5,180 nt of DNA from Gemmatimonadales bacterium UBA1120. GTDB taxonomy: Bacteria; Gemmatimonadota; Gemmatimonadetes; Longimicrobiales; Gaopeijiaceae. The first letter of the stretch is position 1. Every line of letters begins with the position of its first letter. Under the pieces are notes generated by a model, which was given only the letters and a program-made list of their open reading frames with translations, searched no databases and was not told the origin of the DNA. The stretch is taken from NCBI GenBank assembly GCA_002313925.1, contig DCAZ01000044.1, positions 1 through 5,180 of the forward strand. The letters are read 5' to 3'. Of this stretch, positions 1-5,180 are shown piece by piece. The position numbers were made by a program, and so were the translations under genes.

Positions 1-102
1 CTCGCCTTTGTTCATCATCGCCAGTTCATGATTAGGAGATGGCTTATCCTGAATTGTGACTTCCTCGTCAGATGCGGCACTGGTTGACTCGTCATCAGTC
101 AT
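1..102 (-). CDS. N-terminal fragment of an unrecognised acidic protein (runs off left edge)
   Basis: An ATG at 102-100 opens a reading frame of 34 codons without a stop up to the window edge, so only the N-terminus is visible. It begins MTDDESTSAASDEEVTIQD and continues with a Pro/Ser/Asn stretch and then HELAMMNKGE. The first 20 residues are rich in Asp, Glu, Ser and Thr and contain no hydrophobic segment, so no signal peptide or membrane anchor is visible and a cytoplasmic start is likely. The ATG lies 12 bases after the TGA stop of the carboxypeptidase gene. The spacer contains GTGAG/GAGAA-like purines close to the start, which is at best a weak ribosome binding site. The tight spacing suggests co-transcription with that gene. 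Too little is present to assign a family. An acidic, low-complexity leader like this can precede many domain types. That this is a real gene rests on spacing, frame openness and start position only. Confidence 0.6.
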   Translation of the reverse strand, partial: MTDDESTSAASDEEVTIQDKPSPNHELAMMNKGE

Positions 103-114
103 TTCTCACTGACT

Positions 115-1626
115 TCATCTGGCAAGGATCCGTACGATATCATCAATAGCGCCTCTGACTTGTCCGGATGGGAGGCCTGATCCATTTGATAGTATAGAGA
201 AAATCACGTCGCTTCCGTCGTCCCGGGTTAGGTATCCGGAAAGCGAATTGACATTTGAAATTGTTCCTGTTTTCGCGAAAACACGGCCTTCAAGGTCAGA
301 AAGTCGTTCTTGAAGTGTAGAGTCCTCTTCCCCCGGTGTGGCTAGCGCAGAGCGGTAAGCACCATTGTTTTGATCAGAGGACAGGTATTGAAGAATCCGC
401 ACTAGTGCCCGGGGCGTCACAAGATTATATGCCGATAATCCTGAGCCATCTCTTGGCGAAATATCGAGGCTATCTATTCCGACCACTTCTGTCAGGAATT
501 CACTCATAACGCCAACTCCCTCTGACCAACTGCCTTCCTCTCCTAATTCGGCTCCAAGCGTCCGGATAAGTTGCTCGGTCATCCAGTTCTGGCTTGGCTT
601 CAGGATACCTGCGATGAGTTCGGAGAGCGGGGGAGACTCAAATGTCAGAACTAGTCCAGCGTTAGGACATTCTCGCACAGATCCGGATAGACAGCCACGT
701 CCGACCCTGTAGCCCTCGCTCCATGCGACTTGGGCCCCACTTTGTAACTCGATACCGGCTTGGTCGATCGCGGTGCCGAGTGCGGCGGTTGCTTGGCGGA
801 CGGGATCTCGAAGCGCGAACATCAAAGTATCGGTCTCGTATAGCTCGATTTGTCCGGTCAGTTCAAGGTGGCGTGTCTCCGGCAGATAATTGGAACGGAC
901 CTGTAGTCCACTGTCTGGCGGGACCGTGGTAACGCGAGCCCGCACATAATCAGGTGTCCCCTTAGGGAACCATTCTAGGCTTGCAGGAGATCCAACTGCT
1001 GGCCCAGCCTTGATGATCACTGAGATTTCACCCTCATCAATCGCGAATGCGCCTCCGGTTGCTCCGTGCGGAAATCTCAGATCTTCTACTTCCCAAGTAG
1101 GGCCCACCGTAGTGGAATCCCACGCAGAGACATCGACAAAGACTGAGCCCGCAACGCTTCGAAGTCCTTTCTGATAAAGACTGTCGGCGATAGCCGCCAA
1201 TGACGCTTCTCCAGATTCCCAGTATCGATCAGACATCGACGGGTCTCCGGAAGCGAGGATAACTAGATCCCCATCCAAGAGTGACCCTATAACGGATCCT
1301 GTAGCCCAGACCTCAGTCCCGTAACGGTAGTTTGGTCCAAGAAGCGAAATGGCAGTTGCTGTGACAAGGATTTTTTGGTTAGAAGCCGGCACGAACTTTT
1401 GATGGGCATTTCTGGAATACAGGATGCGACCTGTTCGCCCGTCTACGGCTAAGACACCGAAGTGCACTTGATCTAGGGGAGAGGTGTCTAGGATGGCATC
1501 GACTGCATGTCGAACATCTCCACCTGAAGGCCCTCCAACTGCAGCACACCCGGATGAGATGGCCACGATGATCCCAGTAGTGATGCTTCTCGAAGCCCTA
1601 AAGAGCTTCTTCGTCAGGAGGTTCAT
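115..1626 (-). CDS. dacB: D-alanyl-D-alanine carboxypeptidase/endopeptidase, PBP4 type (peptidase S13)
   Basis: This 503-residue protein belongs to the S13 penicillin-binding proteins, which cleave the terminal D-Ala of peptidoglycan pentapeptides and/or D-Ala-mDAP cross-links in the periplasm. All three penicillin-recognition motifs are visible: SxxK as S82-N-Q-K85 in PASNQKI, SxN as S345-Q-N347 in KPSQNWMTEQLIRTLG, and KTG at K452-T-G454 in AKTGTISNVNSLSGYL. The family block DGSGLSAYNLVTP lies at 393-405. The region between motifs one and two (about 100-330) corresponds to the extra domains inserted in this family and includes the typical ASGDPSMS segment near 125-132. Length fits the family. 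The N-terminus has basic residues (K6, K7, R10, R13) followed by a hydrophobic run (about 16-26) and Cys27. This may be a lipoprotein signal, but the lipobox is poor (ISSGC, Ser at -3). C312 and C320 could form a periplasmic disulfide. The ATG start has no clear Shine-Dalgarno; 31 bases separate it from the YbjQ stop. The family assignment is firm; lipidation is uncertain. Confidence 0.95.
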   Translation of the reverse strand: MNLLTKKLFRASRSITTGIIVAISSGCAAVGGPSGGDVRHAVDAILDTSPLDQVHFGVLAVDGRTGRILYSRNAHQKFVPASNQKILVTATAISLLGPNYRYGTEVWATGSVIGSLLDGDLVILASGDPSMSDRYWESGEASLAAIADSLYQKGLRSVAGSVFVDVSAWDSTTVGPTWEVEDLRFPHGATGGAFAIDEGEISVIIKAGPAVGSPASLEWFPKGTPDYVRARVTTVPPDSGLQVRSNYLPETRHLELTGQIELYETDTLMFALRDPVRQATAALGTAIDQAGIELQSGAQVAWSEGYRVGRGCLSGSVRECPNAGLVLTFESPPLSELIAGILKPSQNWMTEQLIRTLGAELGEEGSWSEGVGVMSEFLTEVVGIDSLDISPRDGSGLSAYNLVTPRALVRILQYLSSDQNNGAYRSALATPGEEDSTLQERLSDLEGRVFAKTGTISNVNSLSGYLTRDDGSDVIFSILSNGSGLPSGQVRGAIDDIVRILAR

Positions 1627-1643
1627 AACATTCGTATAGCCGA

Positions 1644-1664
1644 TTTTTAGGATTTTTCTAAAAA
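1644..1664. repeat. Short AT-rich inverted repeat across the ybjQ-like stop codon
   Basis: TTTTTAG at 1644-1650 is the exact inverse of CTAAAAA at 1658-1664, with a 7-base loop. On the transcribed strand one arm carries the TAG stop of the YbjQ-family gene. The stem has a single G-C pair and no GC-rich portion, so it does not look like an intrinsic terminator. It may be chance in an AT-rich gap, or a weak processing or attenuation structure between ybjQ and dacB. Confidence 0.3.
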
Positions 1665-1981
1665 GCAGCTTCCAACTTTACTGCGGTTCCATAGCAGAGC
1701 ATCTCAGCAGCTCCTTGCATCACCATAGACGTCTGAAAACGGACTCCGATTATTGCATCTGCGCCCAAGGCTTCTGCTTCTTCAATCATGCGGTCTATCG
1801 CCTGCTCCCGAGATTCCCCGAGCAGCTTGCTGTACTCGTGGACTTCTCCACCAGCAATATTTCGAAACCCAGCCATGATATCCTTTCCTATGTGCCGTGC
1901 CCTAATTGAACTACCTCGAACCAACCCCAAGGATGTGGTCTCCTGTTGGCCAGATACGTGTTCCGTAGTGACTACGATCAT
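1658..1981 (-). CDS. YbjQ/UPF0145 (DUF74) family protein
   Basis: This is a 107-residue soluble protein with no signal peptide or membrane segment. It matches the YbjQ/UPF0145 family in length and layout: an N-terminal strand (IVVTTEHVSG), the VRGSSIRARHIGKDIMAGFRNIAGG block at about 21-45, a helix with EYSKLLGESREQAIDRM, the diagnostic EAEALGADAIIGVRF block at 68-82, and a closing GTAVKLE strand at 98-104. Family members are small proteins that form pentameric rings in known structures. Some databases label them putative heavy-metal binding, but the biochemical role is not established. The only cysteine is C96 and the only histidines are H8, H30 and H48, so a metal site is not obvious from residues alone. 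Its ATG overlaps the TGA of the upstream membrane-protein gene as ATGA, and an AAGGA motif lies nine bases upstream. The overlap implies translational coupling and a shared job with that membrane protein. I leave the symbol blank because orthology to E. coli ybjQ is not shown. Confidence 0.92.
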   Translation of the reverse strand: MIVVTTEHVSGQQETTSLGLVRGSSIRARHIGKDIMAGFRNIAGGEVHEYSKLLGESREQAIDRMIEEAEALGADAIIGVRFQTSMVMQGAAEMLCYGTAVKLEAAF

Positions 1982-2217
1982 CTTTGTACATCCTTGTAGG
2001 GGTCATTTCCCGATTCCTTATAACGTTCCCAAATTACTGTCGTGAAAAGTGTGAGGATCCCAGCCCAAAGCAGCCCTGCACCCCATTTCTCCCAGTTATC
2101 TACTTCAAAATCCGTAAAGAAAGCATACGCTCCGAAGGCTGTCAGAATAATCCATCCTACGATCAACAATATCCAACCGGCACGTTTCGTCACTTTAGCA
2201 TTCACCTGGTCCCACAC
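1978..2217 (-). CDS. Small two-helix membrane protein of unknown function
   Basis: This 79-residue protein has a short basic N-terminus (AKVTKR), a first membrane helix at about 13-34 (AGWILLIVGWIILTAFGAY), a short acidic loop (FTDFEVDNWEKW), a second helix at about 46-63 (GAGLLWAGILTLFTTVIW) and a polar C-terminal tail ERYKESGNDPYKDVQR. Tryptophans sit near the helix ends, as expected at membrane interfaces. The basic residues flanking the helices suggest that both ends are cytoplasmic. I do not recognise a characterised family. The start is a GTG at 2217; AGAGG precedes it at 2225-2221 but with only three bases of spacing, so the in-frame GTG at 2205 (removing MWDQ) is an alternative. The TGA stop overlaps the start of the YbjQ-family gene (ATGA), so the two are probably made together. 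A membrane anchor or partner for the YbjQ ring is a reasonable inference, not shown. Codon-level integrity, membrane pattern and the overlap make it a real gene. Confidence 0.82.
   Translation of the reverse strand: MWDQVNAKVTKRAGWILLIVGWIILTAFGAYAFFTDFEVDNWEKWGAGLLWAGILTLFTTVIWERYKESGNDPYKDVQR
1991..1995 (-). promoter_or_regulatory. Shine-Dalgarno site for the YbjQ-family gene
   Basis: On the minus strand AAGGA lies nine bases before the ATG at 1981-1979, inside the last codons of the upstream membrane-protein gene. It is the best ribosome binding site in the window. It supports the annotated start in spite of the 4-base overlap. Confidence 0.65.
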
Positions 2218-2291
2218 GGACCTCTGATAGTTAACTGGATAGAACTCTAGATGACTACGACTACAAGAGATAGTCTGTTTTTCTTCAAAGA

Positions 2292-3470
2292 TTACCGAAT
2301 TATCTCATCGAGTGAGCTAATAAAAACGCTCAGTTCCTCTTCAGTATTGAAGTAATGAGGCGAAATACGGAGAGACCCATCCACACCCTTTTGCGTATAA
2401 TCGATGATGGCGTCAATGCTCTCCTGGCCGGTGGTATTAATGCCGTGTTCGCGCAGTTCTCGCACCAGGTCAGCTGGTGCCCATCCATCCACTGAAGCCG
2501 TGACTGTTGCACCGAGTACTTTACCGTGATCTAAGACTGTCACTTTATCCTGCTGATGCAGGAGTGATCGGAGGTGATCCGCGAGTTTCCATGCCCGGTC
2601 ACGGATTGGCTCTATTCCGATGTCGAGTGCATAACGAGCTGCTTCCCCCGTTCCCCGCACGAGCCCCCAAGCAAACTCCCAGGTCTCGAAACGTTTCGCG
2701 TCGGGAGCCGGCTGGTACATGCCAGGTGCGACCCAGTCAGCTCCTCGTAAGTCGGGGAACAGTGGTTCATAGCCGAGGGCTAGAGCGCGATCTGAAACGT
2801 ACAAAAAGCCCGCACCACGCGGTCCTCTAAGGTATTTTCTCGCTGTGGCGGAAAAGTAATCGCACCCGATCGCTTGAACATCGACCGGCATCTGACCAAC
2901 CGACTGGCAACCATCAACAAGGTACAGAACGTCCTCAGCTCGGCACATCGCTCCGATTGCTTCAACATTTTGAACTAGTCCGGAGTTCGTTGGAATGTGC
3001 GTGACAGCTACCAACTTGGGGCGTAGTCGGTGGATCAGTGCTTCTATTTCGACTAGGTCTACTCCCCCTTCCGGTGCTTCGGGTGCATGAACTACTTCAA
3101 CTCCAAATCTTTGTGCTAGGGCGAGGTACTGAATTTGGTTTGAGACGTAATCGTTGACGGTTGTAAGCACCACATCGCCGGATACAAACGGAACTGAGGA
3201 AATTGCAGCAACAAACGAAGCGGTTGCGTGCTCGCTGAAAGCAATATTGAAAGGGGTAGTGGCGAGTAGCTTTGAGACATGCTCATACGCCATGGCGATT
3301 TCGTTGGCAGCCTCTGACTCAGCCTCATAACCGCCGATATTCGCCTCGAGTTGGAAGTGGGACTCTACTGTCTCAATAACGCTTCGGGGCATGAGTGAGG
3401 CCCCTGCATTATTCAGATGAATCCGCTGTTTACACCCCGGGGTGTCATCCCTGATCTTGGCCAGATTCAC
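2292..3470 (-). CDS. Class V aminotransferase-fold PLP enzyme (cysteine desulfurase/EgtE-like)
   Basis: This 392-residue protein shows the fold-type I, class V aminotransferase pattern. The N-terminus carries HLNNAGASLMP (18-28), followed by an LEANIGGYEAE block (41-51). H81 in SEHATASF is well placed to stack on the cofactor ring. D186 and Q189 in YLVDGCQSVGQ are the expected partners of the pyridine nitrogen and phenolic oxygen. K212 in SATARKYLRGPRGAGFLYV is the predicted Schiff-base lysine. R368 in SLRISPHYFNTEEEL is the usual substrate-carboxylate arginine near the C-terminus. No signal peptide is present, so it is cytosolic. The RKxLxGPRG block and the GGYEAE segment resemble hercynylcysteine sulfoxide lyase (EgtE) and isopenicillin-N epimerase-like members more than NifS/IscS; there is no convincing cysteine-loop of a classical desulfurase. 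The exact reaction (C-S lyase, desulfurase, epimerase) cannot be told. The start is GTG at 3470 because an in-frame TGA lies just upstream and the next ATG (M27) falls inside the conserved block; AGG six bases upstream is a weak ribosome site. Confidence 0.88.
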   Translation of the reverse strand: MNLAKIRDDTPGCKQRIHLNNAGASLMPRSVIETVESHFQLEANIGGYEAESEAANEIAMAYEHVSKLLATTPFNIAFSEHATASFVAAISSVPFVSGDVVLTTVNDYVSNQIQYLALAQRFGVEVVHAPEAPEGGVDLVEIEALIHRLRPKLVAVTHIPTNSGLVQNVEAIGAMCRAEDVLYLVDGCQSVGQMPVDVQAIGCDYFSATARKYLRGPRGAGFLYVSDRALALGYEPLFPDLRGADWVAPGMYQPAPDAKRFETWEFAWGLVRGTGEAARYALDIGIEPIRDRAWKLADHLRSLLHQQDKVTVLDHGKVLGATVTASVDGWAPADLVRELREHGINTTGQESIDAIIDYTQKGVDGSLRISPHYFNTEEELSVFISSLDEIIR

Positions 3471-3490
3471 TGATAACCTGTGTCAGTCAT
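3467..3490 (-). other. Seven-codon ORF overlapping the PLP-enzyme start
   Basis: An ATG at 3490-3488 opens a mini-ORF reading MTDTGYQ and ending in a TGA (3469-3467) that overlaps the GTG start of the PLP enzyme as GTGA. It has no clear ribosome binding site of its own. It may be chance, or a leader that delivers terminating ribosomes to a weak GTG start. Confidence 0.2.
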
Positions 3491-3553
3491 AGTGTTCTAG
3501 AGGCAACGAGCTGGAAGTATGTCATCCAACCCTATAGTGCATTGATCAGTAGG

Positions 3554-5180
3554 TTAGTTTGGCTCCTCGTGATCGGTAATCGATCGAGCTTTGGCATCGG
3601 CAACCATACGACGCACATCCTCCAGCAGTTTTTTCGCGTCATAAACGATTCCATCTTTGATCGTATAGCTGATGCCGCCCACGCGTTCGAGTTTACCAGT
3701 GTCATCGTTAAGCATAGGTGCACCGGTACCGTAGAGCACTTTTAAGTTTGCCAGTGGATTCTTATCAACCACAATCAAATCTGCTTTTAAGCCGGCTTGG
3801 ATCACTCCAAACTGGAGGTCATTCTCCATTCCCTTCGGCTTGTGGAGTTGCAGTGCGCCATGATAGGTCGCAGCACGGATGACTTCGAGCGGGCTAAACC
3901 CTGCTTCGCGGAGAAGTTCGAGTTCTCGGACGTAATCAAAGCCATAAAGCTTATATATAAACCCGGAGTCAGATCCCGTAGTGACGATTCCGCCCCGGTT
4001 CTTATAGTCGTTCAGGAATTGCATCCATTTTTCGTAGAACTTGTTCCAGTGATACTCATCCTCACTGGTCCAGTAGTACCAATATGATCCGTGAGCTTCG
4101 CGGCTTGGCTGATAGAAATCCCACTGGCTAGGTAGTGTGTATTCTTCGTGCCACTCCGCCTCCCGGGCACGCATCACATCCCTGCTTGCTTCGTATATCG
4201 TCATAGTTGGGTCGAGACCAAAATCAAGATCAAGGAATTCTTCAATGAGGGCATTCCATGTCTCAGATCCGCGATCCGCTGATTGATACCATAGCCGTCC
4301 GACCTGTCCAAAGCGGTGCTGCTCGTTGTTGTAGTTGTAGTCGTTCGGAAAGTCCTGAATGGTTCGATCGTCAAATAGGGCTTCGAACAGCCCGTAGTAA
4401 TGGGTCATCATATCTAGCCCAAGACGTGCAGCATCGAGTGCGTTCATCCGCGAGACACCCGTTTGGGCTAGGTGCGCTACCGTGCCCAGGCCGTGCTTAT
4501 GCGCCTCATCGATAAGCGCTTCCATGATGTCCGGGGGGTAGGAAGTCAGTTTTAGGCCGTCTATTTGAGCGCCTTCTACATCTACATTAGCGGCATAGCG
4601 TACCCACTCTCGAGCCTTCTCGGGGCTGTCGACCGACCCACGGTCCCATCCCTCTCCGGGGCGGGCATAAGTGAACATTCGGGGTGCTACGATCTCATTT
4701 CGATCAGATGCTGCTTTTTCACCGAGAGCCCACATCATTTCGCCATGGCCGACCCCACGTGAAGTCGTGATGCCATTCCCCATCCACAGCTTGTATGTGT
4801 ACTCAGGCTGTGGGGCCTTCCCTCCGCCCCCGGTGTGAGCATGCATATCGATTAGCCCAGGCAATACGTACATGCCAGAGAAGTCCAATTCCTTAGTGGC
4901 ATCCTGGGGCCGACGTTGTTCGTTGATTGGGGCCATGGGGAAGCCAACCGGTCGGACTTCTACGATCCGATCTCCTTCGATGACTATATCCACGGGACCC
5001 ATCGGAGGTGCACCTGTGCCATCAATGATTGTCGCGCCACGAAGGATGAGCCGTTCATGTGGCCCATCTCCTTCGTCGGCGCGCCGACGAGTGGTTACTT
5101 CCATCCCGTTTTCTAGGCGTTCGATAGCTAATTCATTCACATCCGTTTGCGCGACAACAGAATCTGTGACCACTAACGTG
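3554..5180 (-). CDS. Amidohydrolase, imidazolonepropionase-like, exported; 5' end outside window
   Basis: The frame is open to the window edge, so the N-terminus is missing; residues here are counted from the GTG at 5173. The codons just before it (ACG TTA) extend the frame, and the first visible stretch, TLVVTDSVVAQTD, looks like the end of a signal peptide with cleavage near VAQ. The GTG is therefore probably not the true start. A small N-terminal beta segment (LILRGATIIDGTGAPP, 42-57) leads into the TIM-barrel hydrolase domain. Metal and catalytic residues are all present: H111 and H113 (GLIDMHAHTGG), K208 (DGLKLTSYPP, the likely carboxylated lysine), H234 (TVAHLAQ), H258 (MMTHYYG) and D402 (TTGSDSGF). 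The C-terminal closing segment GLKADLIVVDKNPLANL (461-477) is typical. Between H258 and D402 lies an unusual insert rich in Trp and Tyr (about 341-385). Relatives hydrolyse cyclic amides, Xaa-Pro dipeptides or other amide bonds; the substrate here is unknown. An exported location suggests use of peptides or other amides in the periplasm. It lies 83 bases before the PLP-enzyme gene, same strand. Confidence 0.9.
   Translation of the reverse strand, partial: TLVVTDSVVAQTDVNELAIERLENGMEVTTRRRADEGDGPHERLILRGATIIDGTGAPPMGPVDIVIEGDRIVEVRPVGFPMAPINEQRRPQDATKELDFSGMYVLPGLIDMHAHTGGGGKAPQPEYTYKLWMGNGITTSRGVGHGEMMWALGEKAASDRNEIVAPRMFTYARPGEGWDRGSVDSPEKAREWVRYAANVDVEGAQIDGLKLTSYPPDIMEALIDEAHKHGLGTVAHLAQTGVSRMNALDAARLGLDMMTHYYGLFEALFDDRTIQDFPNDYNYNNEQHRFGQVGRLWYQSADRGSETWNALIEEFLDLDFGLDPTMTIYEASRDVMRAREAEWHEEYTLPSQWDFYQPSREAHGSYWYYWTSEDEYHWNKFYEKWMQFLNDYKNRGGIVTTGSDSGFIYKLYGFDYVRELELLREAGFSPLEVIRAATYHGALQLHKPKGMENDLQFGVIQAGLKADLIVVDKNPLANLKVLYGTGAPMLNDDTGKLERVGGISYTIKDGIVYDAKKLLEDVRRMVADAKARSITDHEEPN

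Noticed and set aside
2253..2264. Tandem GACTAC GACTAC repeat in the gap after the PLP-enzyme gene
   Set aside because: Only two six-base units; no sign of a longer array or a paired site.
2218..2291. Possible promoter before the small membrane-protein gene (minus strand TTGTAG, 17 bases, TCTATC)
   Set aside because: Both hexamers match the sigma-70 consensus only partly, and AT-rich gaps yield such matches by chance; not strong enough to list.
2507..2830. Plus-strand open frame of 107 codons opposite the PLP enzyme
   Set aside because: Lies wholly within a gene with intact catalytic motifs on the other strand; its translation is Arg/Pro-rich with no recognisable domain, typical of an antisense shadow.
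3471..3553. Terminator or promoter in the 83-base gap between amidohydrolase and PLP enzyme
   Set aside because: No GC-rich hairpin followed by a T-run is present and no pair of well-spaced promoter hexamers was found.
3797..4087. Plus-strand open frame of 96 codons opposite the amidohydrolase, with a hydrophobic C-terminus
   Set aside because: The hydrophobic end is the antisense of the Tyr/Trp/Asp/Glu-rich insert on the coding strand, so it is a by-product of that composition.
1..5180. A defence system, CRISPR array, mobile element or toxin-antitoxin pair
   Set aside because: No nuclease, transposase, integrase or reverse-transcriptase motifs, no regularly spaced repeats and no terminal inverted repeats were seen. 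The small membrane protein plus YbjQ pair lacks any toxin or antitoxin signature.

Overview
All supported genes in this window lie on the minus strand, so transcription runs from high to low coordinates. In that order they are: a 5'-truncated exported-type amidohydrolase (to the right edge), a class V aminotransferase-fold PLP enzyme, a tiny two-helix membrane protein, a YbjQ/UPF0145 protein, a DacB/PBP4-type D-Ala-D-Ala carboxypeptidase, and the first 34 codons of an unrecognised acidic protein running off the left edge. Gaps between genes are 83, 74, -4 (overlap), 31 and 12 bases. No intergenic stretch exceeds 100 bases, and I see no RNA gene, mobile element, CRISPR array or convincing intrinsic terminator.

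The organism is a bacterium with peptidoglycan, and the S13-family carboxypeptidase with an N-terminal export signal suggests a diderm (Gram-negative-type) envelope. G+C is near one half by eye. Three of the five visible or implied starts are ATG and two are GTG, and Shine-Dalgarno motifs are mostly weak. The combination of a secreted-type amidohydrolase of the imidazolonepropionase-like group, an EgtE-like PLP enzyme and S13 DacB would fit an environmental (possibly marine) lineage such as Gemmatimonadota, but that is only a guess from general impression. The sequence does not prove a phylum.

Region by region: positions 3554-5180 hold the amidohydrolase, with all six metal/catalytic residues present and an unusual aromatic-rich insert. 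Positions 2292-3470 hold the PLP enzyme with an intact Lys/Asp/Gln active site. Positions 1658-2217 hold the membrane-protein/YbjQ pair, joined by an ATGA stop-start overlap and probably translationally coupled. Positions 115-1626 hold DacB with the SxxK, SxN and KTG motifs intact. Positions 1-102 hold the start of the next gene.

The genes could form one co-directional cluster, but no shared pathway is evident. The amidohydrolase and PLP enzyme look catabolic or sulfur/amino-acid related, DacB is cell-wall remodelling, and the YbjQ pair has no established role. I do not see a clear new biological system here. The most interesting items are the coupled membrane-protein/YbjQ pair and the aromatic insert in the amidohydrolase.
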